Assembly: GCA_035048495.1 (NCBI GenBank)
Contig: CM068544.1
Span: forward strand, 15,494,138-15,558,137
DNA from: Euptelea pleiosperma
Taxonomy: Eukaryota; Streptophyta; Magnoliopsida; Ranunculales; Eupteleaceae
DNA length: 64,000 nucleotides
Direction: 5' to 3'
Numbering within the stretch: the first letter of the stretch is position 1; each line of letters opens with the position of its first letter. The translations under genes and the position numbers were made by a program. Shown one piece after another: positions 48,085-58,474 of this stretch. The notes below the pieces were generated by a model. The model had not been told where the DNA came from and did not search any database. It saw only the letters and a program-made list of their open reading frames with translations.

Positions 48085-49675
48085 ATGCTTTGTATGGGAA
48101 CATGGTCCCGAGTTCATAACAGAGGAGGTTTACATGGTCTAGAATACGAATCCATCAGAAGAGTTAGACACGAGCCCAGATCCGGATTGTTCAAGGAAGG
48201 AGTGGTAGCAGTGGAAGAAATCTTGAAAGAAATCAATTTGGGCCAGTCTCAGAAAAATCGCAAGGTCTTTATATCAGCATCCTTGGGAGATCATGAAGAA
48301 ACAGATCTGATAAACCTCATATCCGAGTATCACCATATTTTTTCATGGAAGTTATGAAGAAATGCCTGGTCTACCGGAGGATATCATAGTACACCATTTG
48401 GGAATTTACACGTATGCCAAGCCTGTGAAACAAGCACATCAGAAATTCAAGGCCGAATTAGAAATCCAGATCAAGATTGAACTCCAGAAGCTCACTAAAG
48501 CCAGTTTCATTCGCCTCATTCAGTGGTCCGATTGGTTAGCCAATGTCGTGCCAGTCAAGAAGAAGAATGGATAGATCAGAGTATGCGAGGATTTTCGAGA
48601 CTTGAACAGCAATTGCCCTAAAGATGATTTTCCCCTACCCAATATGGACATCTTGATTGACAACACATCCTATTATTAGATGTTTAGTTTTATAGATGGT
48701 TACAGTGGGTACAACCAGATCAAGATGGCTATAGCAGATGAGATCCATACTAGTTTTTATTCCCCAGTGGGTAACTTTTGCTTCACGGTTATGCCTTTTG
48801 GCTTAAAGAATACAGGGGCAACCTACCAAAGGGCTATGACTAATATCTTTGATGAAACGATGCACTATGAGGTGGAGGATTACGTCGACGATGTAGTCGT
48901 AAGATCCCCCACAAGAGAGAGCCATTGTGACGTCTTGAGGAAGGTTTTTGATTGGTGCAGGCAAACAAATTTGAAGATGAACCCATTGAAGTATGCATTT
49001 GGGGTCAGTTCCGGTAAGTTCTTGGGATTCCTGGTTCGGCATCAGGGAATTGAGATTGACGCAACCAAATTAGACGCAATACAAGGTTTACCTCATCCTA
49101 AAACTCTTAAACAAATCAAGAGTATGTTGGGATGTTTATCATATATTCGTCGCTTTATACCTAATCTCTCCGCGAAGATGCTTCCACTTACAAGGTTGTT
49201 AAAGAAGGGTGCCATTTTTATTTGGTCTTAGGAATGCGAGAAGGCTTTCTTGGAAATTAAGTAGGAATTACTCAAACCTCCGACTCTAATGGCGTCTATT
49301 CACGGACATCCCTTAGTTCTTTATCTGTCCACCTTGGAAAATGCTATGGGTGTTCTCTTGGCCCAAGAGGATGAAGAGGGTGCGGAAAAACCTATTTATT
49401 ATCTTAGTTGAGTCTTGTTACCGACCAAAACTTATTCTAAAATCGAGCGGGCTTGTCTAGCTTTGGTTTTTGCTTCTCAGAAGCTTCGCCACTACATGTT
49501 GGCTCACTCCGTTATGCTAATGTGTGGGAGCGACCCTATAAAATACCTCTTAAGTCAGCCAGTTCTTTCGGGTCGTTTGGCCAGATGGTCCTTGATGCTG
49601 AGTGAATTCGATATCACGTGTAAGATGCAGAGGTCGATTAAGGGACAAGCTATGGCCGACCTATTAGCCGAGAAT
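48085..49675 (+). pseudogene. pol: Tat reverse transcriptase and first RNase H
   Basis: The lead-in EEILKEINLG precedes FISASLGDHEETDLINLI. A frameshift near 48357 is followed by MPGLPEDIIVHHL and DWLANVVPVKKKNG. The RT core then includes VCEDFRDLN, FSFIDGYSGYNQIKM, VMPFGLKNTGATYQRAM and the catalytic YVDD (48891-48902). The thumb reads FLGFLVRHQGIEID, SYIRRFIPNLS and LLKKGAIFIW. The connected RNase H shows MGVLLAQEDE, TYSKIERACLALVFASQKLR and RLARWSLMLSEFDI. In-frame stops fall at about 48572, 48678, 49230, 49263 and 49409. RT copies genomic RNA into DNA; RNase H degrades the template. YVDD is intact but the frame is closed. Confidence 0.93.
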
Positions 49676-50230
49676 CCGGTACCCTCCAAAGGAATCATTA
49701 TCGAAGATTTGCCAAACGAGAAAGTTTTCAAAGCCACAACCGTCTTGGAACCCTGGCTCATATTTTTCGATGGATCTCCTAACAGGTTGGACTCACAAAA
49801 TGACGGAGGGGCAGGCATCATGTTCCGATCACCGGAAGGTGCCCTTGTATCCTTTTCCTTTAAATTCGAGTTCGAATATACTAAAAATATGGTGGAATAC
49901 GAGGCCTTGGCAATCGGCTTGGAAATGGCCATCCTAGCAGACATCCGCCATTTGTGAATTTTTGGGGATTCCATGTTGGTCGTCTATCAAGTTACAGACC
50001 TATTCAAGGTCAAAGAAGAACATTTGAAGCCTTATTAGCGGAAGGTTTTGAGATTACTCTCGTCTTTCGAGACGTTTGAGCTGGTACATATCCGTCGGGC
50101 AGAAAATTCTCATGCCAACTCCTTGGCTACCATAGCGGCCAAAATTCATATGGGGCCCGACGAGTACGCCAAGGATGTCTGCGTTATCAAAAGGATCTTA
50201 CCACCATCCTTTTTGGAAGCTGACTAGGAA
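49676..50230 (+). pseudogene. Second (archaeal-type) RNase H of the Tat clade
   Basis: After the first RNase H the frame continues with WLIFFDGSPNRLDS (first Asp), GGAGIMFRSPEG, NMVEYEALAIGLEMA (catalytic Glu), a TGA at 49955, FGDSMLVVYQV (second Asp), a TAG at about 50036, and FELVHIRRAENSHANSLA (His and third acidic region). The D-E-D pattern and the H-x6-N-x2-A-N-S-L-A tail are those of the extra RNase H acquired by Tat elements. The family places it as a replacement for, or addition to, the retroviral-type RNase H. Confidence 0.9.
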
Positions 50231-51530
50231 GAATCTTACCTCATGAACACTCAAAATGCCTTCGCCCAGTTACCTGAGGATGAATGGTTTTGGCCCATAT
50301 GGGATTGGTTAAAGCATGGTCGTGCCCGGACCAACCAGGATGAATCTAGAAATGTCAAGCGGCAGGCAGTCCGATATGTGGTCCTGGGAGACAGGTTGTT
50401 CAAGCGTAGTTACAGTGGAGTCCTATTGTGCTATGTTTCGCGCAGAGAAGGGAAGATCATCTTGAAGGAAGTACATGAGGGAGACTGTGGTGAACATCAG
50501 AGCAAGGTCAGGCTGGCTCATCAAGTGATACATTTGGGGTACTATTGGCCTCATTTGCATAAGAACAGCGTCAACCATGTTCAGAAATGTCGAATGTGCC
50601 AATTACACTCGCATGTTGACCATTTGCCACTGGGTTATCTTCATCCTATCAAATCTTATTGGCATTTCCAGACTTGGGGGCTGGACCTCATTGGGAAAGT
50701 CAATCCAACCTCCAGCAAAAATCATGTTTGGATACTGGTAGCCATGGAGTATTTCACTAAGTGGGTTGAAGCTATTCCTTGGTGACGAGCTACTTCCACT
50801 GTCGTTGCTGAATTTATAATGAGTCACATTATTTCAAGATTCAGAATTCCTCAGAAGATTGTCACCAACCATGGGACTCAGTTCCAAGGAGATGTGGAAG
50901 AGCTGCTAAGGAAGTACGGCATATTTCATAGCCAGTCCATGACATATTATCCGCCAGGGAACGGACAAGTTGAAGCCATTAACAGAGTTTTGTTAAATAT
51001 TCTCAAGAAGACCGTTAATTTGTGTCAACAAGATTGGCATGTGAAGTTGGTGAATGCTTTGTGGGCTTACCGTACCGTTGCACGTACCTCTACTGGTGAA
51101 ACCCCCTTTTCTCTTGTATATGGTACTGAAGCTGTCGCACCCATCAAAATTTGAATTCCTACTCCTCGTATGGAATCTGCCGCAGTGCTGGGTTACCGTG
51201 AAGTTGAGTATGCTTTCCTTAGACATTGTGACCTGCTAGCTGTCGATGAACACCGCCTCCAAGCCAAGAAGAGTCTGGATGTTTATGTTCACAGAATGAC
51301 TAGGACATACGACAAGAAGGTCAAGTTCAGAGCCTTAGGGGTTGGGGACATTGTTATCAAGGTGGCCGAGCATGTGCAGGCGTCGACCTCGCACACTAAG
51401 TTGAGAAAGAATTATACATCATCACCAGAGCATTCCATTTTGGTTATTATCGCATCGCGACTTCCGATGGTTTTGAGTTAGAAGCCTCAATTAATGGCAA
51501 GTGGTTGAAGAAGTATTATTGTTAAGAGTT
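50231..51530 (+). pseudogene. Tat integrase
   Basis: The N-terminal zinc-binding region reads EVHEGDCGEHQSK, then VQKCRMCQLH (HHCC). In the catalytic core the first Asp is in WGLDLIGKV. The second should lie in the motif before G-T-Q-F but reads VTNHGTQF, with Asn in place of Asp. The Glu is in PPGNGQVEAINRV. The C-terminal part (LWAYRTVARTSTGETPFSLVYGTEAV, written here as LWAYRTVAR and GETPFSLVYGTEAV, then MTRTYDKKVK) is typical of gypsy integrases. Stops occur at about 50228, 50783 and 51152. Integrase inserts the cDNA; loss of the second Asp alone would inactivate it. Coding ends near 51481-51530. Confidence 0.92.
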
Positions 51531-52429
51531 GAATGGGCGTTGGTTTTTCTCTAATATAGCTCTGACACTTTATTTTCTGCGTATGATTACATTTAACCCA
51601 TTTTCAAACGTTGGTTTTTTGTGACGTTGATCTTAATTGGCAGAAGCGTCACTACTTATTTTATTTATTAGAGTTCCCTGGAGAGAAGATCTCCCTCCAT
51701 AGCAAGATGTCCCTTAAAACCCTCAACTAACAGAGCCCGCATCGGTGTTTCACCAACGCGCCATCAGGGACTCATTTTCGGATGTGACATCCATTTCTAT
51801 GTGTGATTACATTTTAGACCTCTTTGAGGCATTGACTTTTCTCTAATGCGGATGTGACATCCATTTCTGTGTGTGATTATGTTTAAGATATTTTATTGCC
51901 TGATTCAGGATTTTTTGTTGCATATGTTAAGAGGTATGCCCTTGTGTAATTGATCCTCTGGTTGTCTTGCTACTTCATCGGGGCCATTATCCCCCACCTT
52001 TAGCTCAAAGCATTCGAGGGCATTTCCCCACCTTTAGAAACTTCATCGGAGCCGTTGTCCCCCACCTTTAGCTCAAAGCATTCAAGGGTGTCTCCCCACC
52101 TTTAGCTCAAAGCATTCGAGGGCGTCTCCCCACTGTGAACTTGCCAATGTTTGAATGTGTTCGCATAAGTTTGAATTAAACGCTGTTTGGATATGTTATC
52201 CTTAATTTATATGAACTAATATTCGCATGTGCTTGGTATAATTGAAGACAATGGGAAAAAGAAGATTGTGAGCAAAACAGAAAATTGCATAATATTTCAT
52301 TTCCTTTCAAAAGATTTACATATATGTTACTAATCAGTATCAGCCTTTGACAAAAAACATAAAGGCTAGATGTTACAATTGCTATCTTGCAGATATACAT
52401 GTACGGGAAAGATAAAGCGACAAGACAGG
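51531..52429 (+). other. Spacer between pol and the antisense gene, with short repeats
   Basis: CGGATGTGACATCCATTTCT occurs twice, 68 bp apart (about 51779 and 51847). A second repeat (CTTCATCGG, CCCCCACCTTTAGCTCAAAG, CATTCGAGGG) recurs at 51972, 52040 and partly at 52087, to about 52136. TGACATCC with GGATGTGACATCC is itself partly palindromic. No sense ORF is present. The convergent pol and antisense transcripts would both end here. Confidence 0.7.
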
Positions 52430-53641
52430 TTAAAAGCCTGTGGCTCGGAAGATATCTTCCAGTAGTTGTTTCCTTGCATCCACTTTGGGGTGTTTGAGGC
52501 TGATCCTCTCAGAGATTTCTGTCATAATTTTTGTCCATTCCTCAATAGACAACCTGAGCCTGTTCAATTTTTGTTTCGCACCAGCCATTTCGTTCTTTGT
52601 TTACCCCAATCCCGTCAAGTCGGCGTATAGACCATTGAGCTTTTCTTTGGCTTTAGCTAGCGCATCTTCCAGGTGGGCTACCTCCGAGTGGGCCTTTTCA
52701 TAGGCAGACTGGGTCACCACAAGTTGCACGTCCAGGGAGGGCTTAGTAGTCGTATGTTCCTCTATTTTGGTTATCTCCATGAGATCTTCTTCTTGCTTCC
52801 GCCCTTGTGCGGACCCTTTTACCTCAAGATCTATGGTATCTCACTCTGCCTTCCGATAATAAAAAATGAAGTCAATGATTGTCTTCACTAGGCTCAAGCT
52901 CAGATCCATCTGCCCAAGATCAGCCAAGGCCCCTTGCATGTGGTGGAGTTCGTATATATCGCATCCGGTGATACCAGCTACTTGTTGAAACAGTCGGATG
53001 TACTTCAGTATGTTCAGAAACATCACCATCGAGCCTACAGCTCCGTCGCCCATCGCCCGTGGCATGGGGCCATCAAAGAACAGAAATGGAGAAATGCTTC
53101 GTACACCAGTACTAGGTCTTCTCTGTCCATAGGTCACATGGCTCGGGTCGTACTCCTAAAGCAAGCGCTTCCTCTGTGTCTCGTATGAGGGCGTCTGACA
53201 ACAAGCCTTGGTCTATCAAATGCCGCAAGCTTGCCAGGGTGCGAACCAATGGATGACCCATGCTAATGAGAAAGCTTTCCATTTCAGGACGACTTGAGAT
53301 TCCCTACAATGAAAAGACCGCCATCCTGTCCCAATATAGGGGGATTTCCCATTCTTCTAAGCTCACAGGGACTAGTCGTGTTGGGAACCTTCCTTCCTCG
53401 ACCTTCTTGGCCACACGCGTTGCTATGGGTGTATCTTGAATTCCTCCCGATCTCATTCCACCAATAGACAGATGGGGAACGGAACGTGCAACGGGTGCTA
53501 GCGGTATCACCTTCTCCTCTGCCACAGCCTTGCCCTTGAGTTGCCTTTTTCTCTCTTCTTCGGCATGGTGCGCTACCACGGCCAGCTCAATCTCTGCATC
53601 CAATTCACTCTACTCAACGCCCCCGACGTTTTCATCATCAC

Positions 53642-53733
53642 CTGCCATGCAATGCATACGAGCAATTAGTTAAATTGGTGATATAATTCAATGCTTGCCT
53701 CAATTGATTGGTGTCAAGCCGACTATAACTTAC
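53642..53733 (-). other. Intron 3 of the antisense PMD gene (92 bp)
   Basis: Donor ACCAGAG then GTAAGTTAT, a consensus donor (53733). Acceptor CATGGCAG then GTGATGATG (53642). The join gives NALFTR, Gly, DDENVGGVE. Phase 1, the same codon split as the other two. Confidence 0.78.
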
Positions 53734-53903
53734 CTCTGGTGAATAGAGCATTTAGCTCTGCCTCGGTCAAAGCGTCATCTTTACCAAGAAATTTTGGGCC
53801 CGGTATGGTAGGGACTTCTCCCTATATTGACGGCACCTCCATCATAGGCATCGTTCCCTCCCGACATCTTTCGGTAGAGGACTAGCCACTTTCTCTTCCC
53901 CAC

Positions 53904-54002
53904 CTATTCATTACACATTTTAACCACCAAAAGTCAGTACCCAATAACAAAATATTACCCAAGCATTCCCTAAAGTTCTGACACACCTATGTCCATCCTT
54001 AC
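53904..54002 (-). other. Intron 2 of the antisense PMD gene (99 bp)
   Basis: Donor GATATAG then GTAAGGATG (54002); acceptor AATGAATAG then GTGGGGAAG (53904). The join gives GFPDI, Gly, GEEKVASPLPKDVG. Phase 1, again splitting a Gly codon. Confidence 0.75.
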
Positions 54003-54134
54003 CTATATCCGGGAAACCCTCCCCGCCGAGTTCTAGCATGTCGAGGACCTCCTACCAGCCTTTGTCCAGAGGGGCTTCGGTTCTCCCCGTGTGTGCCTCT
54101 TGTATCGTTGGCCATTTCGGCTCCGCCTCCACAC

Positions 54135-54238
54135 CTGCATATGAGTTCTAGTTAGTGCCATTTTAAACAATTCCTAACGCCTTATCTCACTCGATGGTAC
54201 AACATCACATCTTTAACACATTTCTTGATCTCGTTTAC
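54135..54238 (-). other. Intron 1 of the antisense PMD gene (104 bp)
   Basis: The minus strand reads ACCACAG then GTAAACGAG at the donor (54238) and CATATGCAG then GTGTGGAGG at the acceptor (54135). The reading frame (VGTT, Gly, VEAEPKWPTIQEAH) continues only if the intron is removed. Phase 1, splitting a Gly codon. Confidence 0.75.
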
Positions 54239-56390
54239 CTGTGGTTCCAACACCAGGTACTTTTGATTCCGTGATGACTGGTTGGAGGGGTGGCTCGGTC
54301 CTTATTGGGGAATCTAATTCGTCCTCGGAATATTTGAGTTTTGGCTTTGTTTGGCGCTCAGGTCTTTGGATCCCAACCTTCTTGATTTGTTTAAATGGGC
54401 CGGCTGGAATGGTCCTTGTGGCTTTCTTTCTCTGGGCCACCCCAGGAGGTATTTTACCAGGCCGCGACACACACGGTGCAGTGCCTCCGGCGATCTCTGT
54501 TTGAGCCCTCTTGGGACTTTCATCTCGACCCCAGTTGGTTCCTCGTTGCAATCTCGTCAATCTCCGGGGAGGTGAGGGTACCTCAATTTTGGAGGTTGCT
54601 TCTATTTCTCCCAACCCTGAGGCGACTTCTTGTTCTTCTCTTTGCCTGGTGAAGTTCGATTTCTGCTTAGATCGCCTCTCCCTTACTGACTCGCTAGTGG
54701 AGCCCTCACCCTCTACCCTCAACAAGGGGTCTTGTCTAGAGATAGCGCCTCACCCTATGTAGTTCCATCTATTCTTGAGGGTGTCAGCGATTTCTTTTAT
54801 CTCTAGCTCGCCATAGCTTCCAAGACAAAGCCTTGCCATTTCCAAATGGCGATATGTCATTTTCCCCTGTCTTGAGGGTGGCACCACTTTCAACACCTTG
54901 GCAGTGCAGATACAATTGAAGAAATAGTGCACTAGCACCCAGTCGTTGCCCACGATGTTAGGAAGGGGATAGGAGATGTCTTGGTCGAAGTCAAGCTACC
55001 GTGCTATCAGTGTGGTCAATAGGCAATGGCTACAGCTTCTTTTTCGAGCATTAGAACTTTGCCCCATGACCCTCGGAGCATTTCACGGGTCGGCACAGCA
55101 AAAATAAATGAAGGGCTGATGATTCTGCTGTATATCAGCACTTGCTTTCTCAGAGTCCCGTCGGCTTCATGAACGACCAGCCCCATGGTATCGACGGGCA
55201 GGAGCAGCTCCCCTTGGTATAATGGCTCTTCATACGCCCGTGCTCGGAAGTGCTTCGCTGTGTTCAGTATATTGAAGACTGTTCCGATTCCGAACACGGG
55301 TGGATCTTCATTGGCGTACTTTAAGGCCCTCACTGTCTTCTTGGGATCTCGGGTCAGTACGTAAGGAGCCAATTTATCATAGTGCTCATACGCCCATAGC
55401 TGCAACAGCCAGAAAGGGCCGAAGAGGTAGATTTCCTTGGAAGGCAGTGTCTTCCCTTCCCAGTTCACCTCCCGGTCTTGTAGGGTCTTTTTGTACTGAC
55501 TCATGCCCTAGTACAATTGTGCTATCACGGTCGATGCCCAGCATATCTTTTTTCCGTTAAAGGTCATGGCAGCTGCGCAGAAAGAACCTTCCACTACCAT
55601 GTGGGCTGGTGGTTGTGGACACAGAAAGATGGAGATCAGATAGGCAAGTAGCCCCAAGAACTCTTCTTCAGAAGTTTGGCCTTTAAACAATTCTGTCCAC
55701 CAGTTGGCCCAAGATCTTCTATCACTGCCCTTGTGTACGGCCATTAATCGTTCGTTCCTGCTTACTAGCATGTCGAACGAAGCCCTCTCATCGTCACTTA
55801 GCTGCGTTACTCGCACATGAGGTAGCTCTGTACCAATGGGGAGTCGCCCCAACATCACCGCATCCTCTATTGTAATGCCGACCTCGCCAAATGCCATGTT
55901 GAATGTACTGGTGGCTGGATTCCATACTTCTATCAAGGCCATCAATAGTGGCTTGTTCTCTGGGAATCTTGCCATAGTTATCTGCACGAGATGAAGCAGC
56001 CCCAGGCCATCTAGGCGATCCCTATACTCCATCTCCTGTGTATATGGGATCGTGAACTTCACCCAGTTCGCGTGATACTTATCCACCACGGTACAGAAAT
56101 TCTCATTTGTGGCACCGTCTCGCTCATGCCTGTACAACATCATTGCTAAGGGGTTGTACATCTCCTCTGTTGCCTTGGCCGCTACCTGCATTGGTTGCAG
56201 TGTGATATAGCGCTCTCCGTCCACTGTAACCTCTATGATAGCGGACTCATTATCATGCCCCTCGGCCGGTGCCAAAGCAGGCCTTTCGACTTTGGACCTC
56301 CCTTGGTACTTCTACGGGCATCTCAGATGTCTCGCTTATGTGCATTGTGCCCCCTGCTAACTTCTTACCAGCTTTTACTTTTGGAGTCAT

Positions 56391-57732
56391 TTTTTCTCGC
56401 TTCTAACCTACTTCAGTCAAGCGGTTCCACGTGATAGTCCACTCACGCTGCTCTGTAAGTGTTTCTACCGAACCAACCCTGCATACATCACCGAAGTCTA
56501 GTTAGATATTTTTTTTTTAGAACTGTTCATTTTAGGATTTTCATTTGGTGTCCATTTCAGAGGATTGAAAGGGAAAATGGGGAGTTTATTAACCTCTAGG
56601 GTATAAAAAAAAAAAAACCCCAATTCACTCAAAATCTTTGATTCTCCTTCATTTTTGGGCGGTTTCTTCCCAAATTTGAAGGAAATTTTTGTTTTCACCC
56701 CTACTATCATCCCCTAGAATCTCCCCAACCGTTTTCCCCTCGTTTGGGCGATCTTTGATGCCCTTGGTTTGATTTTCTAACCCATAACGCCCCAAAATCA
56801 TTTTTTCTTGGTGCATTCATGCACACTTCACCAAATTCCCCCAAATTTGAAAGGGTGGGTCATTTTTACCCCCTTCACAATCCCCTCAAACATTTTGGGT
56901 TATCTCCCACTCGTTTGGGAGATCCCACAAACCCTTGGTTTGGCCCTTTTGGGCGTTTTTCATGTTTTTTATGTCATTTTTCATCTATTTTCCTCTTTTA
57001 TTATTGTTTTACCTTGTTTTTGGATGTCCCTTGTTCTTTAGACCCTTTGTCTAGGATTTCTCGCAATTTCGGCAGAGCTTCCACTCTTGTGAACAGTAAA
57101 AATGATTTTTTATGAAAAAATTTCTAACTCTTTCTTATATATAACTCCATTTTTCACTGGACGATTTTGCCATTCACCTTCAATTGCCATTTCTGGTTGC
57201 CTCGGATGACCGTTTACGGTCCCGTTTGTTCCTATAGCTCGCTATTTCATGGTTCTTCATTGTTTTCCCCTTGGATTGCCGCCCCACAAGGGCTTTAGGC
57301 TGCTTTCTCTTTGCATGTGCCCTACTGGCAGAAGTTCAAATTTTTGGCCACGGGATTATTTTTCGCATACCATCGCTTCCCACCTGTCCTTTACCCCTAT
57401 ACGGACATGTGGAAACTGACGGTACTATTACAGCCTTTTTCTGTTGGCTTTTCGGGTCACTACACCCCTACGCGCTACAAGAACACTCGTTCAACATGGG
57501 TTTCCATTTCAAACGGGGATTACATTTGGATTTTGGCCACTCCCTAGTTCAAGTCCTACAATGGTAGACCCCTAAGCCTTGTCATGGCCAATTCCAGGCG
57601 GTTCAGTTGCACCCGGGTGTCCTGCACATCCAGCTCCTTTTGCTCTACTAGGGTGCCTAGTATACTCGCCGCACCCTCTGCTTGCTCTACTACATAGGTC
57701 CCTTCGATCTCTTTCACATGCTCCTCAGCCTT
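56391..57732 (-). other. Antisense upstream region between the two antisense ORFs
   Basis: A TATA-like TTATATATAAG lies on the minus strand at about 57135-57145. An acceptor-like TGATGTATGCAG lies near 56480-56492, about 90 bases before the PMD start codon. Either a separate promoter with a 5'-leader intron, or one long transcript from 58.39 kb, could serve the PMD gene. Plus-strand ORFs here have no known motif. Confidence 0.4.
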
Positions 57733-58263
57733 TCAGAGCTCCTCTTGCAGTGTTGTCGGCTTCCCCGACAGATCGGCCACCCGTGCTTTGGCCTCTTTCA
57801 GCCCCGTTGCCCGTGCCTTCGCCTCTACGGCCTCTGCCAACTGCTCTCGAAGTTTGGTCAAGGCCCCTTCATTCTTCTGCAACCCCTCCAAGGCCCTAGC
57901 ATGGCTTTCCACGAGATGTTCATGGAAGAATCCCACACGGAATCCCGCTATCGTCAGTACTCGCATGGTGGTGACAATACTTTTCAGATCCTCTCCACGG
58001 CATTCAAAGGAGTGCTCGGCCACGAGCCTTATGACGTGGAGATACATCTCCCACATCATGTAAATGGCCTCTTCATAAGATTGGCAGGCCTTACCCACGA
58101 CTTGATCATAGACCGGAACTTGAAGGTATTTCAGGTTGGCATCACTATAGGCCATTATGTACTTCGCCTCCCCGGTGTGCTCCTCACTCACCTCCAGCAC
58201 CCTGTCGGGATCCCAGAATCTACTCCGATACATTTGCATGAAGGTCATGTCTTGGATGACCAT
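57733..58263 (-). CDS. Antisense coiled-coil ORF, 176 aa
   Basis: It has a true ATG at 58263 and a TGA at 57735-57733, with no internal break, unlike its neighbours. The N-terminal part (MTFMQMYRSRFWDPDRVLEV, AIYMMWEMYLHVIRLVAEHSF) is helical. The C-terminal half is a Glu/Lys/Ala coiled coil (GLQKNEGALTKLREQLAEA). A TATA box stands about 120 bp upstream of the ATG. Coding-like sequence continues past the stop (RAEEHVKEIEGTYVVEQAE), so the ORF may be a truncated version of a longer one or spliced to the PMD gene. I do not recognise a family. Similar extra antisense ORFs are described in Tat elements. Function unknown. Confidence 0.6.
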   Translation of the reverse strand: MVIQDMTFMQMYRSRFWDPDRVLEVSEEHTGEAKYIMAYSDANLKYLQVPVYDQVVGKACQSYEEAIYMMWEMYLHVIRLVAEHSFECRGEDLKSIVTTMRVLTIAGFRVGFFHEHLVESHARALEGLQKNEGALTKLREQLAEAVEAKARATGLKEAKARVADLSGKPTTLQEEL

Positions 58264-58384
58264 TGATCCCCCCGTGGTTCCGGTGGAACTCGCTCACCTT
58301 TTCCTTGACGACACGTTGCTCTCCCTTTGGATCGATTTTGGGAGTGCTCTCTTGGTTGGTATTTTCTTATGCACCCTCTGTGGC

Positions 58385-58393
58385 TATTTATAA
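58385..58393 (-). promoter_or_regulatory. Antisense TATA box beside the 3' LTR
   Basis: The minus strand reads GTTTATAAATAGCC (58395-58382), a consensus plant TATA. It is 80-90 bp inside the 3' LTR boundary and about 120 bp before the antisense ATG at 58263. Confidence 0.6.
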
Positions 58394-58460
58394 ACTTCCA
58401 TCATCCTTTTGTCTTATATTTCGTCGAACGCACTTGGTGTCCCACTTGGCGTGCATCTGG

Positions 58461-58474
58461 CGAGGGGGCTTTAA
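58461..58474 (+). other. Polypurine tract
   Basis: CGAGGGGGCTTTAA abuts the 3' LTR start TGTTAAC. It is short and interrupted by pyrimidines, but in the right place to prime plus-strand synthesis. Confidence 0.7.

Larger units (their letters stand above)
52430..56390 (-). pseudogene. Antisense plant-mobile-domain (PMD) gene relic with three introns
   Basis: Start ATG is at 56390 (MTPKVKAGKKL) and the terminal TAA is at 52432-52430. The PMD fold (about 56275-55020) shows LDGLGLLHLVQITMARF, LIEVWNPATSTF, GEVGITIEDAVMLGRLPIG and GPFWLLQLWAYEHYDKLAP. These are the W-x-P-x-T-x-T-F and E-x-x-x-T-L/I-E-D motifs of plant mobile domains (MAIN/MAIL1 and transposon-borne relatives). A basic, Pro/Lys-rich linker and a C-terminal coiled coil follow (AHLEDALAKAKEKL, RLRLSIEEWTKIMTEI). 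Exons: 56390-54239, 54134-54003, 53903-53734, 53641-52430. Frame joins across every intron at the same phase. Frameshifts (about 56300, 55019, 53860) and roughly ten stops kill the frame. Function in the element is unknown. Confidence 0.82.

Noticed and set aside
54241..54762. Several overlapping plus-strand frames of 74-87 codons
   Set aside because: They are shadows of the basic, Pro-rich linker of the antisense PMD gene, whose frame is continuous with PMD and spliced exons.
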